Shown here: piece after piece, positions 14,107-21,834 of the stretch | How positions within the stretch are numbered: the first letter of the stretch is position 1 | Layout: each line of letters begins with the position of its first letter | DNA from: an uncultured Collinsella sp. | Lineage (GTDB): Bacteria; Actinomycetota; Coriobacteriia; Coriobacteriales; Coriobacteriaceae | Assembly (NCBI GenBank): GCA_900757185.1 | Contig: CAAEMX010000034.1 | Coordinates: 1-25,128, forward strand | Length of the DNA: 25,128 nt | Reading direction: 5' to 3' | Position numbers and translations under genes: made by a program | The notes under the pieces: model-generated | The model's database searches: none | The model's input: the letters and a program-made list of their open reading frames with translations, nothing else | Told to the model about the DNA's origin: nothing

Positions 14107-14135
14107 ATTCTACCCACGAATGCCATTTTGAACAA
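14107..14135 (-). promoter_or_regulatory. antisense promoter facing the toxin-candidate gene
   Basis: On the minus strand, -35 TTGTTC (14130-14135) and -10 TAGAAT (14107-14112) have ideal 17-bp spacing. The -10 is identical to that of the sense promoter. No ORF lies downstream in this direction, which supports a non-coding antisense transcript. Confidence 0.65.
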
Positions 14136-14191
14136 TCGGTAATACCGCTCCAAAAGCCAGGCACAACCGGCACAACCTAGGCGGTCACTGG

Positions 14192-14222
14192 ATGCGACAA
14201 AGGGATAATCCCTCTGCCACAT
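14192..14222. repeat. REP-like palindrome 3, degenerate
   Basis: Two 15-nt arms match at 12 of 15 positions around a single central A. The core GACAAAGGGAT...ATCCCTCTG is related to palindromes 1 and 2. It lies downstream of the antisense promoter and upstream of the second TetR gene. Confidence 0.6.
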
Positions 14223-14247
14223 TCCAAATATTGCCTTTACGTGTTGA

Positions 14248-14292
14248 TGCACACGGTGTGCAATAATACTCGCACTGTGCAATAGCGCACAG
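14248..14292. promoter_or_regulatory. operator-like palindromes upstream of the second TetR gene
   Basis: TGCACACGGTGTGCA (14248-14262) is a perfect 15-bp palindrome. Just downstream, CTGTGC / GCACAG (14275-14280 and 14287-14292) forms a second inverted repeat sharing the TGTGC half. Both lie within 70 bp upstream of the start codon, together with an AT-rich AATAATAC stretch that may be the -10 region. Autoregulation by the TetR protein is the simplest reading. Confidence 0.55.
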
Positions 14293-14313
14293 GTTGAGTA
14301 ACAAGGAGGACGC

Positions 14314-15024
14314 TTGTCCCAGCTCGAGAAATGTGATCGCCGGTCCCTTCGCTCGCAGCGTGCCCTTCGCCAGGCACTTGCTAGCGAGCTTGCCGAAAGC
14401 GGCGACCTTTCGCGCATTAATGTCGCGTCGCTCACCGAGCGCGCTGGCCTTACGCGTCGCACGTTCTATTCGCACTACCGCGATATTCCCGACTTTATCA
14501 ATCAAATCGAGGACGGCTTGCTGGCCGAGATTCGTGAGCGCATTGAGCTCATCACTGCAGCTCAGCTGCCCGATCTCTATCACAACATCGATGAGCTCGA
14601 GCCGGCGCCCGGTTCGGTTGAGCTGCTGCGTTATCTTGCGGCCAACCGCGACTTAATCGGTGCGCTGCTGGGTCCGGGCGGCGACCAGGCCTTCATTAAA
14701 AGGATTATCGACACCGCGCGTGAGGCTGTGGTGCCGCGTGCGCAGACGGGCATTTTGGGCTTGGCGCTGGGCACCTTCTTTGACTACTACGTCACCTATG
14801 TCGTGAGTGCCGAGGTCGGCATGATCCAACGCTGGTTTGAGCGTGACCTTTCCGAATCGCCCGAGACCATGGCGCGCATTATGACGGTTATCGCCTTTGT
14901 GCGCCCCGGCGACCTGTATGGCCAACCCATCGATATCAACGTGCCGGAATACGGCATGAAGCTATTGAATCTGCAGCTCGAGGACGCGGTCGACACCGCC
15001 GCAACCGTCGAGTCCAACAACTAA
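14314..15024 (+). CDS. TetR/AcrR family transcriptional regulator
   Basis: Regulator of 236 aa. The N-terminal helix-turn-helix reads INVASLTERAGLTRRTFYSHYRDIPDFINQIE (35-66), typical of TetR proteins. The C-terminal domain has no recognised ligand. The start is TTG 14314, with AAGGAGG four bases upstream; no ATG or GTG close by fits better. The gene ends 11 bp before the 1593-aa activase-like gene, so the two are in one operon with promoter and palindromes at 14248-14292. Such a regulator co-transcribed with the dehydratase-type gene suggests it responds to an acyl-CoA or hydroxy acid and controls its own operon. That role is inference. Confidence 0.88.
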   Translation: MSQLEKCDRRSLRSQRALRQALASELAESGDLSRINVASLTERAGLTRRTFYSHYRDIPDFINQIEDGLLAEIRERIELITAAQLPDLYHNIDELEPAPGSVELLRYLAANRDLIGALLGPGGDQAFIKRIIDTAREAVVPRAQTGILGLALGTFFDYYVTYVVSAEVGMIQRWFERDLSESPETMARIMTVIAFVRPGDLYGQPIDINVPEYGMKLLNLQLEDAVDTAATVESNN

Positions 15025-15035
15025 GAGGAGAGACA

Positions 15036-18000
15036 ATGAGCAAACTCGTCGAGGGCATTAAGGACCGCATGGTCGCTGCCGCGCGTGAGGCTGCACCCGC
15101 CGTGGTGGACGCCGCGCAGAAGGCGGCGACCGCGGCTGCCGAGAAAGTTGCCGAGGCAGTTGCCGATGCCAAGAACGCGGCAGGGGAGACGTCCGTCACT
15201 GGCGAGCCCGCCACCGCCGCCGAGCCCGTAGCCGCCGCCCACGCCCCAGAAGGCGCGGTTTTCAACCCCGATAACGCCCGCGGCAACCTGCATCTGGGCA
15301 TCGACGTGGGCTCCACCACCGTCAAGCTCGCCGTGCTCAACGACGACAACCAAATCGTCTACGCCAAGTACCAGCGCCATCACACCGACGTCCGCGCCTG
15401 CGCCCGCGACCTGTTCGAGGGTGCTGCGACCGTGCTGCCGACGGCCCAGATGACCTGCGCCATTACCGGATCGGGCGGCTTGCTGCTGTCCCAGTGGCTC
15501 GACCTCGAGTTTGTCCAGGAGGTCATCGCCAGCAAGCGCGCCGTCGAGACCCTTATCCCCGCCACCGATGTCGCCATCGAGCTGGGCGGCGAGGACGCCA
15601 AGATCATCTACTTCGACAACGGCATCGAGCAGCGCATGAACGGCACCTGCGCCGGTGGCACGGGCGCCTTCATCGACCAGATGGCCACTCTGCTGCACAC
15701 CGACGCCAGCGGCCTTAACGAACTCGCGGCCAACGCTACCACCATCTATCCCATTGCCAGCCGCTGCGGCGTTTTTGCCAAGACCGACGTCCAGCCGCTG
15801 CTCAACGAGGGCGCCCGCCCCGAGGACGTGGCCGCCTCCATCTTCCAGGCTGTCGTGACCCAGACCATCTCGGGTCTGGCGTGCGGCCGTCCCATCCGCG
15901 GCAACGTCGCCTTCCTGGGCGGCCCGCTGCAGTACCTCTCCGAGCTGCGCCACCGCTTCTACCTCACGCTCAACCTGGACGAGGAGCACCGTATCGTGCC
16001 CCAAAACGCCCACCTGTTTGTGGCGAGCGGCGGCGCCATGGCGCACGAGTCCAACAAGCTCAGCACGTTCCCGCAGCTCATTGAGGCCATCGACAGCTTG
16101 GGCGACACACAGGGTGCCGAGGTCGAGCGCCTGGATCCGCTCTTTGCCACCGACGAGGACTTTGCCGAGTTCAAGGGTCGCCACGACACCGAGGTCGTCC
16201 CCAAGGGCAAGCTCGACGGCTACACCGGCCGCGTGTTCATCGGCATCGACGCCGGTTCCACCACCATGAAGGCTGCACTCGTGGGCGAGGACGGCCAACT
16301 GCTGCACACCTGGTACGGCAACAACAACGGCGACATCCTGGGCACGGCCAAGGTCATCATGGCCGATTTCTACAACCACATTCCCGCGGGCTGCACCATC
16401 GGCCACGTGACCACCACGGGCTACGGCGAGGCGCTGCTCATCGAGGCTCTCAAGGCCGATTCCGGCGAGATCGAGACCGTCGCGCACCTGCGCGGCGCCA
16501 AGGCGTTCCTGCCCGGCGTCGAGTTCATTCTGGACATTGGCGGCCAGGACATGAAGTGCCTGCGCGTCAAGGACGGCGTCATCGAGCACATCATGCTCAA
16601 CGAGGCCTGCTCGTCGGGCTGCGGCAGCTTTATCGAGAGCTTCGCCGTGTCTATGAACATGGACGTGCGCGCGTTCGCCGATGCCGCTATCCATGCCAAG
16701 GCCCCGGTCGACCTGGGCAGTCGCTGCACGGTCTTTATGAACTCGCGCGTCAAGCAGGCGCAAAAGGAAGGCGCCACGGTGGGCGACATCGCGGCCGGCC
16801 TGTCCTATTCCGTCATCAAGAATGCCCTGTTCAAGGTCATTAAGCTGCGCGACCCCAAGGAGATCGGCAGCCAGGTGATCGTCCAGGGCGGCACCTTTAT
16901 GTCCGATGCCACGCTGCGCGCGTTTGAGCAGCTCACCGGCGTCCATGCCGTGCGTCCCGACATCGCCGGCTGCATGGGTGCCTATGGTGCTGCCCTGCTC
17001 GCCCGCGATCGCGCCGGCGCCGACGGCACTTCGACCATCCTTTCGGCCGAGGACATCGCGCACCTCACCGTGACGCAAAAGCACGTCCGCTGCGGTCGCT
17101 GCTCCAACAACTGTCAGCTTACCGTCAACGACTTTGGCGGCGGCAGGCGCTTCATTACCGGCAACCGCTGCGAGAAGGGTGCCGGCCACAAAAAGCAAAA
17201 GACCGAGGCCCCCAACCTCTTCAAAAAGAAAAACGAGCTGCTGTTTAACCGCGAGGTGCTGAGCCCCGACGAGGCCCCGCGCGGCACCGTCGGCATCCCC
17301 CGTGCCCTCAACATGTACGAGAACTACCCCTTCTGGCACGCGTTCTTTACGCGTCTGGGCTTTAGCGTGCAACTGTCCGACCAGTCGAGCAAAAAGACCT
17401 ACCAGGCGGGTATCGAGTCCATGCCGTCCGAGAGCGTGTGCTATCCGGCAAAGATGAGCCACGGCCACGTGATGAACCTTATCGACCGTGACGTCGACTT
17501 CATCTGGATGCCGTGCGTGCGCTGGGAGCGCAAAGAGGATCCGACGGCCGGTAACTGCTACAACTGCCCCATCGTTATGAGCTACCCCACGGCGCTGGCG
17601 CTCAACATTGATGAGATCCGCGAGCAGAACATCGAGTTCCTGTACCCGTTTGTGCCCTATCACGACAAGACCGAGCTCAAGCGCCGTCTGTATCAGGTGC
17701 TCGCCGTCGACCGCGTGGCCGATGCCGAGGCTGGTCGTGGTCGCGTGCGTGGACCCAAGATCACGCGCTCCGAGGTCGATGCCGCCGTCAACGCTGCCTT
17801 TGAGGCCGATGCGCGTTTCCACGAGGACATCCAGACCATGGGCGAGGAGGCTCTTAAGTGGGTCGAGGACCACGGTGGTCACGGCATCGTGCTCGCCGGC
17901 CGCCCCTACCATAACGACCCCGAGATCAACCATGCCCTGCCCGAGCTTATCTCGAGCTTTGGCTTTGCGGTCTTTACCGAGGATTCGCTCGCGCATCTTG

Positions 18001-19817
18001 TAAAGCCCGAGCGTCCGATTCGCGTCGTCGACCAGTGGATGTACCACAGCCGCCTGTACGCCGTCGCCCGTTTTGTGACGATGCGCAACGATTTGGACCT
18101 GATCCAGCTCAACTCTTTCGGCTGCGGTCTGGACGCCCTGACCACCGACCAGGTGCAGGAGATTCTGGAAGCCAGCGGCAAGATCTACACCGTGCTCAAG
18201 ATTGACGAGGTGTCCAACCTGGGCGCCGCGCGCATCCGCATCCGCTCGCTCATGGCCGCGCTCAAGGACCAGGAGGCCGAGCGCTTGGCCGAGGCCACGG
18301 CCGCGGGCGAGGCCTACGAGCAGGGCGATGCCGCGCCGGTGGCGCCCTCCACGGATGCTCCCGCGTTCGCGAGCCGCAAGTACACGTTTGAGGCTCAGCG
18401 CGAGAGTGCTTCGACCGCGTGGCCCAAGGTGCCCTTTACCGAGCAGATGCGCGACGAGGGCTACACCATCCTGTGCCCGCAGATGGCGCCGATCCACTTT
18501 GACCTGGTCAAAGAGGTGTTCCGCGGTGCCGGCTACAACTTGGAGCTGCTGCCCTCGACCGATCACGATGCCGTCGAGGCCGGTCTGCGCTATGTGAACA
18601 ATGACATTTGCTACCCGTCGATTCTGGTAACGGGTCAGATTATGGAGGCCATCGAGAGCGGTCGGTACGACCTGTCCAAGACGGCCGTGGTCATCAGCCA
18701 GACCGGCGGCGGCTGCCGTGCTACCAACTACATCGCGCTCATTCGCAAGGCCCTGCGCGAGAGCGGCCACCCCGAGATTCCGGTGATCTCGCTTTCGGCT
18801 GTGGCGCTCGGCGAGGACAACCCCGGCTTTAAGCTGACGCCGGCGCTGCTTAAGCAGGCAGTCTACGCGGTGCTCTTTGGCGACGTGATGATGCAGATGC
18901 TCTACCGCTGCCGCCCGTACGAGGCCACGCCCGGTGCCGCCAACGCGCTCTACGAGGAGTACATGGCGCGCGCCCGTAAACTGGCGCCCAAGTTTAACCG
19001 CCACAACTACACCAAGCTGTGCCGCGAGGCCATCCGCGCGTTCGACACCATGCCGCTCGTGGGCGAGGGCACCAAGCCACGCGTGGGCGTGGTCGGTGAG
19101 ATCTTGGTCAAGTTCCATCCCACGGCCAACAACCATGTGGTCGACGTGATCGAGCGCGAGGGCTGCGAGGCCGTGGTACCGGGCCTGCTCGACTTCTTCC
19201 TCTACTCCATGAGCAACGCCGAGCTGCAGAAAGACGAGCTGGGAAGCTCTGCTACCACGCGCGCGGGCATGCAAGCGCTCATCAAGCTTGTGGACTGGAT
19301 GCGCACGCCGGTGGAGGAGAAGCTCGAGAAGTCCCGCCGCTTCGAGGCGCCCGAGCGCATCGGCACCATGGCTGACAAGGCCCGTACGGTGCTTTCGGTG
19401 TGCAACAACATGGGCGAGGGCTGGTTGCTCACGGCCGAGATGCTCGACCTGATTGACCATGGCGCACCCAACATCATCTGCACGCAGCCCTTCGCGTGCC
19501 TGCCCAATCACGTGGTGGGCAAGGCCGTGATCAAGGAGCTGCGCCGCCAGCATCCCGAGAGCAACATCGTCGCGGTGGACTACGATCCCGGTGCGTCTGA
19601 GGTCAACCAGCTCAACCGCATTAAGCTTATGATCAGCGTGGCCAAGGAAAACATGCGCGCCGGCAAGGGCTTTAAGCTCGAGAAGGTGGCGCCGCTCGCG
19701 ATGGACGAGGTCACCGGCCAGATGCGTGCCCACGATGGCTGCGTGAGCTGCGGACCGACCAGCGAGGAGGCCGTGGCATCGGTCGCCGAGCGTCTGGGGC
19801 GCGGCATTAAGAAGTAG
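15036..19817 (+). CDS. giant 2-hydroxyacyl-CoA dehydratase activase-related protein (BcrAD/BadFG domains + DUF2229 + HgdB-like)
   Basis: Single 1593-aa cytoplasmic protein. In order: an Ala-rich, charged helical extension (1-80); ASKHA ATPase domain 1 (LGIDVGSTTVK, Asp90) with cluster-type cysteines Cys205 (GTCAGGTGAF) and Cys244 (SRCGVFAKTD); ATPase domain 2 (IGIDAGSTTMK, Asp405) with Cys525 and Cys529 (NEACSSGCGSF) and Cys564 (SRCTVF); a CxxCxxxC plus Cys set (686, 689, 693, 712); a DUF2229-like region (GIPRALNMYENYPFW...ESVCYPAKMSHGH); and an HgdB-like C-terminal region ending in CVSC (1569, 1572). Activases use ATP and a [4Fe-4S] cluster bridging two monomers to inject an electron into 2-hydroxyacyl-CoA dehydratases. 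Here both monomer-like units are fused. The real substrate is unknown. The ribosome binding site is AGAGGAGAG. Confidence 0.9.
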   Translation: MSKLVEGIKDRMVAAAREAAPAVVDAAQKAATAAAEKVAEAVADAKNAAGETSVTGEPATAAEPVAAAHAPEGAVFNPDNARGNLHLGIDVGSTTVKLAVLNDDNQIVYAKYQRHHTDVRACARDLFEGAATVLPTAQMTCAITGSGGLLLSQWLDLEFVQEVIASKRAVETLIPATDVAIELGGEDAKIIYFDNGIEQRMNGTCAGGTGAFIDQMATLLHTDASGLNELAANATTIYPIASRCGVFAKTDVQPLLNEGARPEDVAASIFQAVVTQTISGLACGRPIRGNVAFLGGPLQYLSELRHRFYLTLNLDEEHRIVPQNAHLFVASGGAMAHESNKLSTFPQLIEAIDSLGDTQGAEVERLDPLFATDEDFAEFKGRHDTEVVPKGKLDGYTGRVFIGIDAGSTTMKAALVGEDGQLLHTWYGNNNGDILGTAKVIMADFYNHIPAGCTIGHVTTTGYGEALLIEALKADSGEIETVAHLRGAKAFLPGVEFILDIGGQDMKCLRVKDGVIEHIMLNEACSSGCGSFIESFAVSMNMDVRAFADAAIHAKAPVDLGSRCTVFMNSRVKQAQKEGATVGDIAAGLSYSVIKNALFKVIKLRDPKEIGSQVIVQGGTFMSDATLRAFEQLTGVHAVRPDIAGCMGAYGAALLARDRAGADGTSTILSAEDIAHLTVTQKHVRCGRCSNNCQLTVNDFGGGRRFITGNRCEKGAGHKKQKTEAPNLFKKKNELLFNREVLSPDEAPRGTVGIPRALNMYENYPFWHAFFTRLGFSVQLSDQSSKKTYQAGIESMPSESVCYPAKMSHGHVMNLIDRDVDFIWMPCVRWERKEDPTAGNCYNCPIVMSYPTALALNIDEIREQNIEFLYPFVPYHDKTELKRRLYQVLAVDRVADAEAGRGRVRGPKITRSEVDAAVNAAFEADARFHEDIQTMGEEALKWVEDHGGHGIVLAGRPYHNDPEINHALPELISSFGFAVFTEDSLAHLVKPERPIRVVDQWMYHSRLYAVARFVTMRNDLDLIQLNSFGCGLDALTTDQVQEILEASGKIYTVLKIDEVSNLGAARIRIRSLMAALKDQEAERLAEATAAGEAYEQGDAAPVAPSTDAPAFASRKYTFEAQRESASTAWPKVPFTEQMRDEGYTILCPQMAPIHFDLVKEVFRGAGYNLELLPSTDHDAVEAGLRYVNNDICYPSILVTGQIMEAIESGRYDLSKTAVVISQTGGGCRATNYIALIRKALRESGHPEIPVISLSAVALGEDNPGFKLTPALLKQAVYAVLFGDVMMQMLYRCRPYEATPGAANALYEEYMARARKLAPKFNRHNYTKLCREAIRAFDTMPLVGEGTKPRVGVVGEILVKFHPTANNHVVDVIEREGCEAVVPGLLDFFLYSMSNAELQKDELGSSATTRAGMQALIKLVDWMRTPVEEKLEKSRRFEAPERIGTMADKARTVLSVCNNMGEGWLLTAEMLDLIDHGAPNIICTQPFACLPNHVVGKAVIKELRRQHPESNIVAVDYDPGASEVNQLNRIKLMISVAKENMRAGKGFKLEKVAPLAMDEVTGQMRAHDGCVSCGPTSEEAVASVAERLGRGIKK

Positions 19818-19848
19818 ACGGCCTGCTTTGGGCTAGATATGAGGCAAA

Positions 19849-19883
19849 CGGGTGGTAGCCGTACCGGCTGCCACCCGATTTTT
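19849..19883 (+). terminator. terminator of the TetR/activase operon
   Basis: Stem of 12 bp with one G-U pair (19849-19860 and 19866-19877), 5-nt loop GTACC, then ATTTTTC. A classic rho-independent terminator 31 bp after the activase stop codon. Confidence 0.9.
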
Positions 19884-20028
19884 CTGGACATGGAACCCTG
19901 AGTTAATGAACAAGTGTAGCCGTTCGCCGCAAATTACCGTCCGTTTATGGAACCCACCCCCAGCGCGCGTCATCCTTACGGTTGAATAAATACACATCTA
20001 TGGAATTACGCAAGAGAGGACTGTTTCC

Positions 20029-20988
20029 ATGAGCTACAAGACCGTTTGCGTTGCCGGTGGCGGCGTGTTGGGAAGCCAGATTGCCTTTCAGGCTGCCTAC
20101 TGCGGCTTTGATGTAACGATTTGGCTGCGCAGCGAGGGTAGCATCGGCCGCACCCAGCCCAAGATCGATCACGTGCGCAAGGAGTACATCGCTGCTATCG
20201 AGGGCATGGCGGACGGCACGGGCGAGTGGTGTGCCGGTATCGCCGATAGCGGCAAGCCCTTCGACAAGGAGGCGGCGCTCGCTGCCGTTGAGCGCGCCTA
20301 CTCCACGCTCAAGCTGGAGCTCGATCTTGCCAAGGCCGTGGCCGACGCCGACCTGGTCATCGAGTCTATGGCCGAGGACACCCAGGCAAAGATCGACTTC
20401 TACAAGAAGCTCGCCCCGGTTCTACCGCAAAAGACCGTCATCGTTACCAACTCTTCCACGCTGCTGCCGAGCACCTTTGCCAAGTACACCGGCCGCCCCG
20501 AGAAGTACTTGTCGCTGCACTTTGCCAACTCCATCTGGAAGAACAACATGACCGAGGTCATGGCGCAGGACCAGACCGACAAACGCTACTTCGACGAGCT
20601 CGTCGACTTTGCCAACGACATCCGCATGCTGGCGCTGCCCGTCAACAAGGAAAAGAACGGCTACCTGCTCAATTCCATGCTGGTGCCGTGGCTGCTTTCG
20701 GGCCTTGACCTGTACGTTTCGGGCGTGAGCGATCCCAAGAGCATCGACCTCGCGTGGACGCGTGGCACCGGTGCCCCCAAGGGTCCGTTTCGCGTATTCG
20801 ACACGGTGGGTATCCAGACGGCCTACAACATCGTTATGCAGTATCAGAAGGTCCCGGGCCTGGTGAGCCCGCTGCTCAAAAAGATGATGATGCCCTACAA
20901 CTTTAAGGCCATGGCATCCGTCCTCAAGAAAATGCTCGACGAAGGTAAGCTGGGCGAAAGCTCGGGCGAGGGCTTCTTTACGTACTAA
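20029..20988 (+). CDS. 3-hydroxyacyl-CoA dehydrogenase
   Basis: NAD-dependent enzyme that interconverts 3-hydroxyacyl-CoA and 3-oxoacyl-CoA, 319 aa. The Rossmann start is CVAGGGVLGSQIA (GxGxxG at Gly10-Gly12-Gly15). The catalytic dyad is His164 (SLHFAN) and Glu176 (NNMTEVM), with the usual spacing of 12. Conserved NSST (about 141-144) binds substrate. The C-terminal helical dimer domain contains NGYLLNSMLVPWLLSG and ends GEGFFTY. A GAGAGGA site lies 8 nt before the ATG. It follows the activase operon terminator by 145 bp and is probably transcribed alone. Together with the neighbouring dehydratase-type protein it hints at acyl-CoA chemistry in this region, but no thiolase, crotonase or acyl-CoA dehydrogenase is in view. 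Confidence 0.92.
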   Translation: MSYKTVCVAGGGVLGSQIAFQAAYCGFDVTIWLRSEGSIGRTQPKIDHVRKEYIAAIEGMADGTGEWCAGIADSGKPFDKEAALAAVERAYSTLKLELDLAKAVADADLVIESMAEDTQAKIDFYKKLAPVLPQKTVIVTNSSTLLPSTFAKYTGRPEKYLSLHFANSIWKNNMTEVMAQDQTDKRYFDELVDFANDIRMLALPVNKEKNGYLLNSMLVPWLLSGLDLYVSGVSDPKSIDLAWTRGTGAPKGPFRVFDTVGIQTAYNIVMQYQKVPGLVSPLLKKMMMPYNFKAMASVLKKMLDEGKLGESSGEGFFTY

Positions 20989-21218
20989 AAATGATCTCTT
21001 GGGGGTGGAAGCGTTGGGGATCTACGGTAGTATGCGACAAAATCTGAATTGATCGGGCAAGAGCTGTAGCGCGCGTTGGCGTTTGACCAATGGAGCGCAA
21101 AAATGCACCGTTCGCCGATACTCCTCTCGCGAGTGGTTGCCATATGGTTTGATGTTGGAAACATATGACTGCCGCCGGGCTGCGGGTGACGCTTGCTCTG
21201 ATATCGGAGGTGCCAAGT

Positions 21219-21257
21219 ATGTTTCGCGCTCCGTTAAACAAGTATCGGGCTGGTTAA
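21219..21257 (+). CDS. 12-aa leader ORF upstream of the membrane protein gene
   Basis: GGAGGTG (21206-21212) is followed after 6 nt by ATG and 12 codons (MFRAPLNKYRAG), ending in TAA one base before the ATG of the next gene. That next gene has no convincing ribosome binding site of its own. The layout points to translational coupling by re-initiation. The upstream 20989-21218 holds no gene; a 9-bp hairpin with one bulge around CATATG (about 21141-21167) is the only structure seen. Confidence 0.5.
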   Translation: MFRAPLNKYRAG

Positions 21258-21258
21258 T

Positions 21259-21708
21259 ATGAGCCGCCGTACTATCTCGATAACCCTTGCAGTGGTTTGC
21301 CTAGCTGTGCTCTTGGGCGCTATAGGGCTGCTTGCTATAAGTCGAGAAACATCCTATATGCAGGAATGCGCTTCCGAAGGCTTCGCCATTGATGGTTACT
21401 ATCGGGATGACAAAACAGGTTTGGAAACCCTGGCCTTTCATGAAGAGGATGGCTGTCGATGGCAACTGGTCGGCAAGGGCGGCAACTGCATTGATGGACA
21501 GTTCGAGCGTATGGACGACCCCAACATTCTGGTATTAAAGAATGAAAACGGTGAAATATTCGGTACGGTCCACGTGGCGTATATTTCGCGCCGACGCGAT
21601 CAGGGCTTGCTCTACCTATTTAGAGATACCAGGGTGATCCGTTTTTATCTGGTGAGTACCGGTCCGGCGTTTACGGTGGAGTCTGGCGATGTCGATGCGG
21701 ACAGTTGA
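21259..21708 (+). CDS. membrane-anchored protein of unknown function
   Basis: A 149-aa protein that is not recognised. Residues 5-27 (TISITLAVVCLAVLLGAIGLLAI) form one membrane anchor after a short basic start (MSRR), so the rest should lie outside the membrane. The outer part has a repeated strand-like pattern (FAIDGYYRDDKTGLETLAFHEEDGCRWQLVGKGGNCIDGQFERMDDPNILVLKNE) with two cysteines, suggesting a small beta-sheet fold. The ending is acidic (ESGDVDADS). Base composition is clearly more AT-rich than in neighbouring genes, which may mean recent acquisition. Translation probably depends on the 12-codon ORF just upstream. It converges on the DUF389 gene and shares the terminator at 21728-21763. 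Confidence 0.7.
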   Translation: MSRRTISITLAVVCLAVLLGAIGLLAISRETSYMQECASEGFAIDGYYRDDKTGLETLAFHEEDGCRWQLVGKGGNCIDGQFERMDDPNILVLKNENGEIFGTVHVAYISRRRDQGLLYLFRDTRVIRFYLVSTGPAFTVESGDVDADS

Positions 21709-21727
21709 TTCACGGCAATAAAATAGC

Positions 21728-21763
21728 GAGCGGGGCGCGGGTGTGAGCTGTACCCCGCTCTTT
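21728..21763. terminator. bidirectional terminator between convergent genes
   Basis: GAGCGGGG (21728-21735) pairs perfectly with CCCCGCTC (21753-21760). On the plus strand it is followed by TTTGCT, and on the minus strand by GCTATTTTATTG. It serves the membrane-anchored gene and, after about 70 bp, the DUF389 gene. Confidence 0.75.
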
Positions 21764-21834
21764 GCTCGTGCCCGTAGCGCGTCTGCGCCTCGTTGCGACT
21801 CGCGCCTGTGCGCGCATCCATCTCACGTCCCACA

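Noticed and set aside
15021..19733. A 1570-codon open frame on the minus strand opposite the activase gene
   Set aside because: The plus-strand protein has clear domains and motifs throughout. The reverse frame stays open because of GC-rich codon bias and its translation is low-complexity His/Gly/Val/Arg-rich sequence with no recognisable domain.
20978..21241. Minus-strand ORFs of 87 and 64 codons between the dehydrogenase and the membrane-anchored gene
   Set aside because: No ribosome binding site, no recognisable sequence, and overlap with the leader ORF that has a perfect one.
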